In this document: piece by piece, positions 35,994 through 47,865 of the stretch
Position numbering within the stretch: position 1 is the stretch's first letter
Layout: the number at the start of each line of letters is the position of its first letter
DNA from: Owenia fusiformis
Lineage: Eukaryota > Annelida > Polychaeta > Sabellida > Oweniidae
Assembly (NCBI GenBank): GCA_903813345.2
Contig: CAIIXF020000001.1
Span: 40,765,366 to 40,829,365 of the forward strand
Length of the DNA stretch: 64,000 nucleotides
Direction of reading: 5' to 3'
Position numbers and translations under genes: made by a program
Notes under the pieces: generated by a model
Databases searched by the model: none
Told to the model about the DNA's origin: nothing
The model's input: only the letters and a program-made list of their open reading frames with translations

Positions 35994-36991
35994 TTTACTA
36001 TTCCATAGCAACTTGGGTAATAAGGTTCCCTTTCCAATACAGTAGTTTGATCTTGCTTCTGTAAAAGAGACCTTTATTTACCCTCATCCAGTAATAGAAA
36101 CAATCCTTTTTTCTAACATATCATATTTCTGTAGCCACTCAACCAGTGAAAAACATCCGAAATGGCACATAAATAAACCACTGTCAAATATTTCACTACA
36201 AGAAAATGGTTCAGGGGCAACATTTGGTGCTTCAATTTAAAAAAGAAGTTAACTGAATATGTTTTACGTTAATTATATATCCCTTTTGGACAAGCACAGG
36301 TTAAAGAACATAAGTGGCCCCTTTAACTATGAGATGGAATAAAATGAATATTCTGTGTTTTATATATGGCAGGATTTTTATCTGTTCATTTTTAACAATA
36401 TCTGCACTCTCTTGCTATGCTAATATTTCATCTTTTGGATAAATGGAAAATGAAAAAACACATCTGTTCGCAAAATCCATGTTATTATCTTGCAAATATA
36501 GATTCTGTCATTACTTTCCTATTAGATAGAAGGTTGATGGCTGATCAACTGACACACTGGCAGCTCAGTAATGATATCGCATCAAAGTGATTATCGTTTT
36601 CCTCAATGAATTATTCATTCGTTAAAGTATTTAGTAATTGTGCAGTTTCATTAAATTATTCTAGGTTAATGAATGCCACTTTAATGATGTCGATGTATTT
36701 TGTCTTAATTTTGAGCTGATTTGTATTTGGTTTAATGCTACCAAGCATCATCATATATGGATAGGCTAGAAATACTATGCCTTTGGAGGGTTTAATTAAT
36801 TTGATAGATAAATAATTTGACACAATGCTCCATCATTTTTATTCTCCTCAAAAGTCACTGACATGGTTCACCTGCAGGCTCATTCATTCAACTAAGACAA
36901 ACTGTAAATGAAACAAAAACTGGTGGTGTAGATGATGATAAACCAAACTGATGAGAATTACTCTCCTTACATACTTACTAACAAAGCTAAA
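35994..36991. other. AT-rich sequence, nothing recognised
   Basis: AATAAA motifs at 36172 and 36339 are possible late poly(A) signals for the G-gamma gene; nothing else is recognised. Confidence 0.35.
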
Positions 36992-37372
36992 GACAAGTCT
37001 CGGTTTTGAGAAAAGTCTAATGGACTAATTTTTTGATGAAAAATATAGAAATAACACCCAAATTAAATTATGAATATTCAAAAGAAGACATTTAAATCTA
37101 CAAAATGTAAAAATATCAAAATTATCCGAAGCAGGCGTAACGTGCACTAGACCGATTCAATAAATGACAAGTCTCAGTTTAGAGAACAAAGTTCATAAAT
37201 CTACTGCGCAAATAATTTTTTGATGAAAAATAAAGAAATAACTCCCAATTTAAATTATGGATATTCAAAAGAAGACATTTAAATCTACAATATGTAAAAA
37301 TATCAAAAATGTCCAAAGCAGGCGTAACGTGCAGTAGACTGATGAACTTCATTCTCCAAACCGAGACCAGTT
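36992..37372. mobile_element. TIR element with internal 174-bp tandem duplication
   Basis: Two diverged copies of a unit of about 174 bp lie head to tail (starting 36992 and 37166). Both contain TTTTTTGATGAAAAATA, AGAAGACATTTAAATCTACA and GCAGGCGTAACGTGCA. The first 40 bases of the second unit (TCTCAGTTTAGAGAA...) reappear inverted at 37330-37371 (ending CCGAGACC), so the second unit is a complete TIR element and the first a partial duplicate. Confidence 0.7.
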
Positions 37373-38385
37373 CTTTCCATTTTTATTTGGCTTTTGGCTC
37401 AGTTGCCCTTGAATAAAACATATTGTAAAAGAATATCCTCCCGCACACCATCCTTTTGCTTCATTAATATGTTGTCTTGAATATAGGAAACTAGATGTGT
37501 TTAAATTACATATCATATTTTGTTGCCATATTTAATAGTGGACCAATTAGTTCATTAGAAGGTAGTATAAAGTTATTGCAGTGAAACCTAGGGTATCAAA
37601 ACATATTTGCATTGTAGTTTTTTCAACTAAAGAGGCAATATACATCTTCAGATATTTAAGAAAACAAAATGTGTAAGAATCGTTCAAACATGTTACTCCA
37701 ATAATCAAAAAAATACTATATGAACGAAGCATATTTTGTGTAAATATTTAAGCAAGAAAACATGATATAGAAAATATTATGTTAGAAGTTAAGATATCAT
37801 TAGAGGCGATAGCAAGTCTTCAGTTCTTTTTAACTTTTGAATGAATAGATGGCGCATACAGTGGACACACGACCAAAAATAAATGAATTAATTTACTAAA
37901 GAACATTGAAAATATGAATAAAGTCACTGTAAAAAGCATTTCCATTGCAAAACATTGTTGACAATGCCAGGACCTCCACCTGTGCTCTATATAGGAAATT
38001 ATAAGTATGGAAAATGCAGGATGTCAACATTTAAAGATATCAGAAAAATCTAAATTACTGAGAATTTTGTGAAACATTTCTATATGTATTCCTTTTAAGT
38101 AAAGAGGGTATGATAATGTTACTCTCTCGTCTTGCATCAAGCCCCAATTTTAACCTCCCCACCTACTCCTGTTCTGAACTAGATATTGGGGAGAGAATGT
38201 TAGGGCTTAATGAAAGACTGAACATTTTCATAGGCAACTCTCTCTCTGAATCTCTTATTCTCTCTTTAATTAGCAATAGGTTACAGGATTTATGGCTCAT
38301 CAATCAATTTATTCATAAGGTTGAATATAAGTAAGTGTAATTCTATGAAGTTATTCTTTGATCAAGCTCAAATCAGAAAATTATA
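37373..38385. other. AT-rich sequence, nothing recognised
   Basis: Only short chance frames; no repeat border found. Confidence 0.3.
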
Positions 38386-38532
38386 CAGTAGAACTTGTGT
38401 TCCACTTGAGAGGTGTTCCACTTACAGAGGTTCATGAACATGGAGTCAGTGGGTGGCAGGACTTCAAAAATCTGTTCCACTTGTGAGGTGTTCCTCTTAC
38501 AGAGGTATTCCCTTTAGCACTAGTTTCTACTG
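38386..38532. mobile_element. 147-bp pogo/Tigger-like MITE, TA duplication
   Basis: CAGTAGAAC at the left and GTTTCTACTG at the right are inverted ends, each flanked by TA (38384-38385, 38533-38534). CAGTAGAAC followed by repeated GTTCCACTT..GAGGTGTTCC motifs is the style of pogo-type non-autonomous elements. Internal direct repeat: TGTTCCACTTG.GAGGTGTTCC...CTTACAGAGG at 38399 and 38471. Confidence 0.75.
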
Positions 38533-38812
38533 TATTTAATTATTTGGGCTGTTATGTTTCAGTGAATTATTAGATCTATCTTATCATGTAAGCAGTCTAT
38601 AGCTATAGACTGTAATTGTATTTATTATGTTTTAGTATAACTTATTAAGATTCTAGGCAGATGCATGTCAGATGAGCACATTAATATTGTATAAAGTGTT
38701 TGTATATTAGAAGTGTATTTGTAGACAAATTATATATTAAATGTATACATAAATACAAATAAAAATTTCCATTTGTAAATAAAATTGTTGGATGTTTATT
38801 TTGAATACACCT
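38533..38812. other. AT-rich sequence, nothing recognised
   Basis: No gene or repeat seen. Confidence 0.3.
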
Positions 38813-39348
38813 CACTGGTGATCCACTCGATTACGCTGGTTACCAAAACGAACCGTTTTGGTAACAAAATGTCGGAACGTCGAAGGCACGATTTTTCTTT
38901 TTTCCTTATTTCACGCGTTGTAGGCAGAATCCCCACGACGTTTTTTCTCACAGCGTGCATCAGTATCATATGTTTTAGAAAATGTACATGTTTGCGATAA
39001 AATAGCTCAGAGGACAACAGAATCGTCGATTTACTTCCTCACTTAAGTTACATAAACGGTTTTTCGAAAAACAGTTAAGATCTGCACTTTTAACCCAAAC
39101 CGTTTATGTAACTTAAGTGAGGAAGTAAATCGACGATTCTGTTGTCTTCTGAACTATTTGTTTGCAAATATGTACACTTTCTTAAACATATGATACTGAT
39201 ACACGTTTGTGTTAAAAAATGTCGTGGGAATTCTGCCTACAAGTGTAAAATAAGGAAACGAGAAAAATCGTACCTTCCGGATGTTCCGACATTTTGTTAC
39301 CAAAACGGTTCGTTTTGGTAACCAGCGTAATCGAGTGGATCACCTGTG
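38813..39348. mobile_element. 536-bp near-perfect palindromic element, CAC ends, 5-bp duplication
   Basis: The left end CACTGGTGATCCACTCGATT and the inverted right end CACAGGTGATCCACTCGATT differ by one base. The identical pentamer CACCT flanks them (38808-38812, 39349-39353). The arms align along their whole length and meet near 39080 at an AT-rich loop. Each arm contains a second, smaller palindrome (GGTTACCAAAACGAACCG with its inverse). There is no coding capacity; the frames at 38785-39017 are inside the arms. Confidence 0.85.
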
Positions 39349-40538
39349 CACCTGGCAAAAACACAAGGGAATAGATGGGCCATGACTAAAAGCAGCATAA
39401 CCAGAGATATGTCTTAGGTCAATTTTGTAGTTTTTTTAGTGACTAATATGTCATTGTAATGACATGATTGTTGTTTTGGCCCACCCTGTATACATCACTC
39501 TGGATAGAATGTGATCCTTAGTCATATTAGTGAAATAATAGAGGCTTTTCTAAATAGCTTGAAGAACTTTCTTGTATTTGATGACACGTTTGAATTCCAT
39601 TCATGAAACAACTTTATTTGCTGTAGTTATTTTCCTGAAGTCAATTTACCAAGATTTTTTCCTGAAAAAGGTTGGGCCCATTGATGCAATGTTAAAACTT
39701 CTTTAAAAGTCCATTTTCTCCCTAAGCATCACAATTTCAATGTTAAATTGCAATCTGATTCAACAAGGCCATGTAGTTGCTTGCCAATGGAGTTCAACGT
39801 TAATCCAATTGGAAATATTTTATAAATCAAGAAATTAGTTGAATTCTGACAGTTGTCTCCATATTATAAATATAGTACCGTAATATATATTCTGGCCTGA
39901 CCAATATCACAACTGCCATCTATCCATCTATGTTATCTGAAGGATGATACAAATGCACAAGGGAATTTACTATATCCATTCATTCATTCATTATAGGTAC
40001 TAGACAACAATTAGTAAATTGGATCAAAGTGTGCCATAAAGTCACATAAAAATAATTGTTTAGAGTGCACTTTGTAATGAAAAGGTAATGAATGGGAACA
40101 TATATGCTCTTGTCATATACTCTAAAATGTCACTTGAAATTTGATAAAGTTGACAAAACACAATTTAAAGGATTGGTATCGATGTGGTGAACTGAATTCA
40201 ACATGTTTTTCTCTCAAACCAATTATTGAAAACATTCTGGAAAAACACTGTGCTTCATGTACAATTCTGAACCTTGTTGGAACAAAATAGCATATTCAAC
40301 ATTTTGCTTAGCTTTCAATATTATAGTTATACAAAGGAAAGTTTGCTTGGTTTAACAAAAAGGATTCAAGAAATTAAAACAAAAAACCCAAAAATAGATA
40401 AAAATTAATTTAAAGTAGACCTTTTCTTTTATACTTTTTTAAATGAACCAAACTTTCCTTTGTACAATTACAATATTGAGAGACCTAAACATGTTGTATA
40501 CATGTATATGTCATTTGTTCCATGAGGTTTGGAGAGAT
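39349..40538. other. Intergenic sequence with repeat pieces
   Basis: GGCCCACCCTGTATA at 39479-39493 is a solo mariner-type end. About 39663-39770 (GAAAAAGGT.GG, CCATTGATGCAATGTTAAAA, CCTAAG.ATCACAATTT, GCAATCTGATTCA) is repeated in the same orientation at about 41923-42030. A hairpin pairs 40314-40360 with 40443-40480 (ACAAAGGAAAGTTTG with its inverse). No gene is recognised. Confidence 0.45.
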
Positions 40539-42102
40539 CTTGAAAGCCCATGGATAGATTCATTCCGAACATATGATACTGAGAACAAGAGAAGTGTCTG
40601 ACGTGTTTTCTAAAACAATATAGAGAAAAGTATATTTTTTTCAAACTAAATTGTAACCATTCAAAAGATGATCATTAAATTGACAATGTGGAAAATTTTG
40701 ATGACTGGTTTTAGTGATTTTCCATGTTAATTTGAATGGTAGAATGATCTTAGTGACATCTATTTTAAAAGATATTTACATTGTAGGTTATGAATACTAG
40801 TTTTAGGTACTATTTGTTTTGCCTGATATTTTATAGATGTCACTATAGTAAAGGGCTCTTGATAATCAGAAATGTGTAGACTAAATTATTTATCATATCA
40901 GTCACCATTTACAGCTGTGAATATATACCAATTTTAACAATGCGTTCATAGATGTTGTGCTGGTAGTAAATAGTATCAAAGTGTCATCAGCTTAGGCATG
41001 TGCAATCCATCAACCATGAACTTACAGAAACTCTATGCACCACTGAACTATTGCACCCACATTTAAGTGAATTGCAGTTTTAGAATTAGATCTGCATTAC
41101 AAGACATCGCCCTGGTGGAACATGAAAACACAAAATCAGAAAGAGAGCGTGTCAGTATGTAGGAAATTTGTATTGAAAAATAAACTCATTTGTAGACTCT
41201 TATAACAATACATTTCAATCCCCTTCGATCATCCTGAGCCCAGAATCTAGTTCTGAACTAATCATAAACAACCCTCTCTATTTAAAAATAAATGCAAAAG
41301 GTACCCCCATACCTAGCCTTGCCCAAGTTGGTATTTTTTACTTATCCTGATCTTGAATTATTACCAAATCAAGATAAGATACCGACTTAGGTAAGACTAC
41401 CCCATACCTCATGAAGACAGAACTCCATAGAATATGGCCTCATTGAAATAAATATATTGTCTAGTCATAATAAAAAAAGAGTCTAGTCAAACTGAAGAAA
41501 TAGTCAGTTGTAAACCTTGAGTGTCTTACAAATGTTGGTTAGACAAAATTACTTCATTTGAAGTAAATATCCCTCGAAAGAGTCAGATGTTTAGTCTAGA
41601 CTAAAAGGTTTTTCTAAAATCTAAATTTTATCAGACAGACAGGCTTATCATGTGTGACATAATTATTATGGTTTTATCAACTGTCTTTATACAGTTATAT
41701 GGATTAATATTAACATAGTACATTGCATTTTTAAAATGTTCTAATAAATCACAAACTTTAATAATTTTCTTGAACATTTGATACGACAGGCTATTATAAG
41801 GCTTATTAAAAGATTACTTATCCACTTATCAATTGATCTCATATGAGAAATCTATCTAAATGTATTAGCCTTCTATTAGTGACTGAGCGTGCAAAGATGT
41901 CTTGAAAACCAGTTTTCTGAAAAAGGTCGGACTGAAGCCCATTGACACAATGTTAAAATTATTTTAAAAAGTTATTTTGTCCCTAAGGATCACAATTTTA
42001 ATGTTAAGGCAATCTGATTCATCAAGGCACAAAGCCTGGAAAAAAATAATTCTTAAAAAGTTAACCACAATTCTAGCTCAGGTTTAATCATGGGCTTTCA
42101 AG
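40539..42102. mobile_element. Possible 1.56-kb element bounded by GGGCTTTCAA repeats
   Basis: CTTGAAAGCCCATG at 40539-40552 and CATGGGCTTTCAAG at 42089-42102 are exact inverted repeats, with AGAT directly outside each (a possible 4-bp duplication). The interior is AT-rich without a transposase frame. A hairpin of about 80 bp lies at 41314-41393 (CAAGTTGGTAT against ATACCGACTTAG). The pair may be coincidental copies of a common short repeat. Confidence 0.35.
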
Positions 42103-44230
42103 AGATAGAACAAAGTTTATGCTCTTTTGTACTCCATAGTAATTATGTTGTGGCGTTTGGTTTAGAGATAAAGAGGTCGGCCTGGATAAGTGAGAAACTA
42201 CTTATTGGATAAGTGAACAAGTTCAGTGTTTTAGATCCAAAGGTACTATATGTCCCTGGCCTCGTCTTTATTTAATTAATTTAGAGGATGTCAACTAATG
42301 AAAAACAAATGCTTAACAGGATGATGCTCTCTTACTGGAACTGCAACCGTACTTTTATGATACAGTGACACATACTCCTTTTTATATTATGCTTTTTACA
42401 AAGTAAATTTGTACTAAATTTTGATGAAACAAAGTGAGGACGATATAATAGGTAATTAATGGAATATCCTATGTGTGAACGTGGGCTTTAGTTGAAAGCC
42501 CATAGTGTGAATAATATGGCAATAATATACATGTTATCAGTCTTCAATTAAAAAAGAAGGGTACTTTCAGTAAAAATCCAAAACAGATATAAACTATATA
42601 CAAATGTATTTATTAAGATGATACCATTAAAACCCCAATTAATTTCACTCACATTGTACAACACATATATTTGCTTTAGATTTTGAACTGTCTGCTGTCA
42701 TAAACCCCTATGAGCTTAACACTAACTTTAATGATGGTTAATTGCCCGTTAATTGTCATTGAATAAATATAATATCTTGGTAGTGGGCTTATAATAGTGG
42801 GCCATTATTCTGCCACACCTTATGTTTAACCTAAAATACAATTTATCTTTCATCTTACCCCTATGTCTCAGTCAAACATCTGGTAAGGAAAATATGTAAT
42901 GCGGAGGCCAGATATAATTTGTATAAGTATATAAAATTTCAGAGTGCAAAAGTTCAGGACTATCGTGCTTTAAACCTGCACTTTAACATACTCAATTTGA
43001 TATCAATAATCACTTGTTATAGTCTAGACCTGCTGCACATTCTTTCTTGTTTTTTTTTGATTTGGTAGAATTCAACTTTGCAGAAAACAGACAGGAACAA
43101 TTGACTAGTCTGGAGGTAAAGAAATATCAAAAATATTATTTATTTATGTCTCTGTCTCTGTTTTAGGAGACATTAAAACTTAGAATTGCCAAGACATCCC
43201 AAATATTAATCCGATTTATCAATCCTCAATTAGTTGGTTTAGGCAAACCCCCTCCCCTTTTTAACACTAAATTTTTGGAAAATGTATTCCCTTTTATTTT
43301 GACTTGCATGTAATAAATTATTTAAAATGTGGAAGATATAACCGACATGTATATACAATATTATTAATTCGTCACTAGGCCTACCATAAGCTACATGAAC
43401 AAACCATTAAGAAATATTTTTTGAAGCTACCCTATGTCTGAAATTGGAAAGAGGGCGTCACTATAATAGTTAATTAAAAATTCGCTGACCACTTTTCAGA
43501 CAAGGACCTCATATGTTCTTAGACACTGGGGTATGTGCTAAAGGTTGAGAAAGTCAAATTCCATGACTTTTACATTTTCAGTAGAACACCCCCAGCAACA
43601 GGAGTAAATATGAATTGGAGATATCTGACAAAATACCCAAAAATATAAATTTTGTGTTTTTGAACATGTGGAAATATCTTGAACACTTTGAAACTAAAGT
43701 ACAGTTCGTTCAGTTGTTTTGTTTTTGTTCTACACAAAACTTGTGTTTAATAGCCACGCGTAGTTATTAATAAGCGTAATCAGGTTATTTCAAGCGTCGA
43801 AATAGCTTATTTTCCTCGACGTATCTACACAAACCTATTCACTTAGATCTAGATGCGTCAATTATAATTGTTTTCACTCATCGGCTTTAGTGGCCCGCGA
43901 TACCTTTTATTTCATTCATTTGAGACGCAATTGATATATTGGCAACAAATCAAATGTTCTAAATGATTCTTCTTCATTTTTGAATGTTTCCCCTACCCGA
44001 TATTCAAAGATGTCCCTTAAATATTATACCTTACATTGATCACGATTCTTGTACTTTCTGTCTGTACGACTCCCGTTCACATTTGCAAGAATTGTTGATT
44101 GCATTGCCTTGATCGCTGGTCGAATTTCGATTCCAACTAAATCAGATTAATCAATTAAGAAATGTCATTTCATGTTAATCCAAGCAAATAATTGTAACAA
44201 CTACATTATTTTTTAGCAGTTTTGACACCT
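42103..44230. other. AT-rich sequence with one short palindrome
   Basis: 42481-42503 is another GGGCTTTCAA-family palindrome (GTGGGCTTTA, one base, TTGAAAGCCCAT). No gene is recognised. Confidence 0.35.
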
Positions 44231-44610
44231 AAGCAGGGTAGCCTAGTGGCGTAGACTGAGGCTACTTTGCGGTTGAACGTCGTGGGATACGGAGGTCCCG
44301 CGTTCGAGCCCCAGGTACGGAGTTGTTGATCATTGTCACTACGGACACCCGGTCCGAAGGTCCAACCGTTTACCGGCCCTTGGCATGGGTTGGTTCTCTG
44401 GCCGCTCTTGCCGGAGACAGATTGTGAGACTGTGGTTGGTTCCTCCACTAACGTGCTTTAGTAAACTCCGGGAGTCATATAGTATGATAGCGGGCCCCCA
44501 CCAAGGGCAGTAGTGGAACGACGCGAATCGGTCCCAGTATGGTTGCCTTGCAACTGAAGAGACTCGAGGAAATCATGCCATTCGCAGTGACCCAGAAAAG
44601 ACTTTTGCTT
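44231..44610 (+). repeat. GC-rich tRNA-derived SINE, third family
   Basis: A tRNA-like head has A-box GTAGCCTAGTGGCG (from 44238) and B-box GCGTTCGAGCCCC (44300-44312). It is followed by a long GC-rich body (CGGACACCCGGTCCGAAGG, GCGGGCCCCCACCAAGG, GACGCGAATCGG). Base composition is sharply unlike the neighbours. Only one copy is present in the window, so its repeat status is inferred from the tRNA-like head joined to a non-tRNA body. Confidence 0.6.
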
Positions 44611-45359
44611 CTCAACCTGACGTTTTAATTCATTTATTTACATACTTTATTAAAATGTTGAAAAACGCGCGAGTATGAGGACCGCAACTTTTTGTCTACA
44701 CTGACAAAAACTTGAAATTCCCGCTGTAAATATATAGTCCACGGCAATGTGCCGTCCCACTGGCACGGATTTCGGTAGTGCTCCGCGCATCGGTAGGCCT
44801 ATCGTTGGGTTTCGGCACAATGCGCGTCGGTATAATGAGGTGATCCCGAATAAAGGACATCTTGCTTCATCAAGCTTCGGACCTCTCCTCAGATAGAACG
44901 TAGTGATTGAGCACTGGAACCGACAATGAAAAAAGGAAACGGATGAGAAAAATAGTCACAATTTTCAAAAGTTGAGTGTTTCATGATTATGCTCATGTTT
45001 TGAAATTTTCAATTCTCATATATAATGTATTGTATTTCGACATTCTTGCAATTTAAATCAGCAATAACTTACATATATATATTTGATAAGATATTTCAAT
45101 TTTTATCAACTATTAAATAGGTTTGTTAAGAGAAGATAAATACTGTACTTCTACTTGCTCTGATATGGCCACCTGACACCATAATCAAAAAATATAATCA
45201 TTACACAAAACAAACTGATTAACCAATGAACTGATTAATCCCCCTATTGAAGTACCTAAGATTGTTTGTGTCACATACAGGTAGGCATGTGTCTCATGTT
45301 ATGAAATGGGATTTCAATGTTTCATAACTATCTTAAGGACAGTCGAGTTCATTGTTTGT
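44611..45359. other. GC-richer segment of unknown nature, then AT-rich sequence
   Basis: 44660-44930 remains unusually CpG-containing (CGCGCGAG, GTGCCGTCCCACTGGCAC hairpin, GCGCATCGG, GCGCGTCGG). It could be more of the SINE insertion, another recent insertion or a CpG-rich regulatory segment. No frame or splice context supports a gene. Confidence 0.35.
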
Positions 45360-46040
45360 GTGAATGTGCGAATGAATATTACCTCTGGTGTGTTCTATCT
45401 AGTCAGATTGGCTGATGAAACAACCTTTTTGGTGTTGTCAAATAGAGGAGTTTCTAAATGATTTTGAAATCTCGCTAATTCTCGTTTTTTCATGAGATTT
45501 TAAGAGATTTGCACATTTTATCTCTAATGACTTACTTTTCTTTCTTTTTAATAGCATATTTGAATTCAGACGGTGATATGTTTCCTACAATAATAGCTTT
45601 GATTTACACATTTATGTCATTTATATCTCCATGACATTTAAAAAAGACTTGGGCCAAATCTCCATTGTCATGCTAAAATTCTTTAAAACCATGGTTTAAT
45701 CGTATGACAACCAACATTTTCATGTTTAATCACAATATGTTCATTGACAGGGTCATTTAATAGTATGCCATTCGTTTCAGACAGATTTAACTAACACTCT
45801 TTGATAAATCATGAAAATAAGTGACTATTGCCAAGCTTTTAGCATAGAACTCAATGGAAGGTTGGCCCAAGATGAACAAAGGTGACATCTATTATGTCAG
45901 CTTTATTTAGCTATTTAGAAACTATACTATTGGTCGAGCGGTCTAGAGTACTGAACATGCTCAGCTAGGCACTGTTGCCATAACCATGAGGTTGTGAGTT
46001 TGGGACATATGAGCTCCTTGCGTTTATTATTCATAAAGTG
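45360..46040 (+). repeat. Class II tRNA-like SINE, copy 2, split by an insertion
   Basis: The head at 45395-45440 (CTAGTCAGATTGGCTGATGA, ACAACCTTTTTGGTGTTGTC) matches the 14-kb SINE up to the start of its tRNA part. The tRNA part resumes at about 45928 (ATTGGTCGAGCGGTCTAG ... CCATAACCATGAGGTTGTGA) and ends near ATTATTCATAAAGTGT. The 475-bp gap is a TIR element. Confidence 0.7.
45449..45923. mobile_element. 475-bp TIR element inserted in a SINE
   Basis: Ends AGTTTCTAAAT and ATTTAGAAACT are inverted. Its subterminal sequences (GAAATCTCGCTAATTCTCGT; GGTGACATCTATTATGTCAG) are those of the 29341-31800 element, of which this looks like an internally deleted form. Flanking AATAGAG/ACTATA makes the exact border and duplication ambiguous. 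Confidence 0.65.
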
Positions 46041-46880
46041 TCCTTCCATTTTTATTTTGATAGGATTTTGTAAAAAAACAAATTAATCTGGATTATAATG
46101 ACTCATCTTTTAACTAGGCAACTACCTTGTTTGGGTTCTAAGATAAAAAGTGTCCAGTGAAACAATAATATGAAAATATTTGTTCACTTAATTTGTTTAT
46201 CGGACAGGGCATCTCAATGTCAGTGTTATCTTAAAGGCTGGTCTCCAATCCCACCTATTTAAAGGCTCATCTCCAACCTTGCATATTTGAGTGGACTAAT
46301 CAAAATAAATGATTGCAACTTCAACTTGTTTGGAGCTCAAGATTAAACACAAAGTCTAATGTAACCAGTTGAATAAGAATGATTTCAACAAAATTTATAC
46401 ATTGCATTGTTGGATCGGTATAAGGGTTATGTGGTAGGATTCCAACACTTGACTGGGAGTAGTAAAATTACAGTAATGTTCCATTGAGGTCTTGATCTTG
46501 AAAAACTATGGATTGATTACTGTAGTCCAAAATGAGAGAGATACAGGTTCAGCATTTAATGTGACTGGGAGTAAAAATGATCTAGCAAATGATTCAACTG
46601 TTTAAAAAACATCAATGTTGTTAATTCTGTGTAATGGTTGTCTATGACAACCCTTATAAGCAGTAGCATAGTTAAGGTCTGATGCATGGTTCGAAATGTT
46701 CTCAGAATTAATTTAAATGTAATGATACAAGAAAAACTGTTCATTCATTTGTACCTTTGCACTTTGCTTCATCAAAAAGTCAACAAAACATACAAATAAT
46801 TTCGGTTTCATATTTTTATATTTCATTTTTCAATTTTTTTAATTCTCTACAGAATTCAATTCAATAGAATATTTTCTTTA
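46041..46880. other. AT-rich sequence beyond the GADD45 3' end
   Basis: No gene or clear repeat recognised. Confidence 0.35.
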
Positions 46881-46889
46881 TCCAATAAC

Positions 46890-47865
46890 ACATATAACGT
46901 CAGACCTGCTGTTTATTTCAGTTATATAAAATTATTTGATTCTGAGATAATTACAATGAATGACGTGTGTTACAATATAGAAAGAATATTACAATTCAAT
47001 GACGTCACATAAATAACTACACTTCGCATTATTAGTTCATCTAGTCTCAATTTAGAATTTTCATAAACTAGAATCATAATGCAGTCAACAATTTTAACAA
47101 ATAATATGGAGACATAAAAAATTTAGCTCAGTTTGAATTTCACACAGATTAAGTCGATGAATTTTACATACCTTAACATAATACTCTTAAAGATACTAAA
47201 ATCAATGTAATGCTGTGATATCATTGAAATAAGGTTAACACAAATAAATTATTAAGTTAATAAATACAATAAAGTACATAAATGTAGTTTATAAATAAAT
47301 AAATACAATGAGAAACTCATCTCGTTTGAACACAATGTGTTGAACACAATGTGTTACATTCTTCACATATATGAGATTATTTGCACAATGTCTCTTGCAA
47401 GCATTCCCTATAATGATATTATATTAATATTGCTGGAACATTGCACTTTTACATCAACTGGTGATAACCAGTTTTAAATGTTATTATGTCAGTGAACTCT
47501 ACCCCCATGTACTTTGTTCTTTCAAACTTTGGACTTAGTTTTTGTCGCATTCGCTGGTTTATGATTGATAAACCACTAAGTGATAGTTGGTGATACATTG
47601 AGCTTCATTATTCAGTGTCCTGAACTGACAGAGTATTCTTCAACATGTACGCATATTGTTCATGAATATATTGTACATCATCTGGTCCCAAGGAACTCAT
47701 ATCGCTATGGTGACTGTAATACAGTTTCTATGGTGACACAGATATCTTAGGTCATATTGCCGGTAGCGATGGCCTCATCTCCCTCCCGCTTTGATGCTAT
47801 GGTGAGATCATATTGAATCTGGCACATCTCTTAACAGTTGGACCTTGGTCTACAACAACGGGTTT
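46890..47865 (-). other. GADD45 exon 6: 3' UTR exon (3' end approximate)
   Basis: On the minus strand a CTTGTATTTCCAG acceptor (47878-47866) precedes AAACCCGTTGTTG. No coding remains after the stop in the previous exon. The only AATAAA on this strand in the following kilobase is at 46917-46912, so I place the transcript end just beyond it. The acceptor is good; the 3' end is an estimate. Confidence 0.6.
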
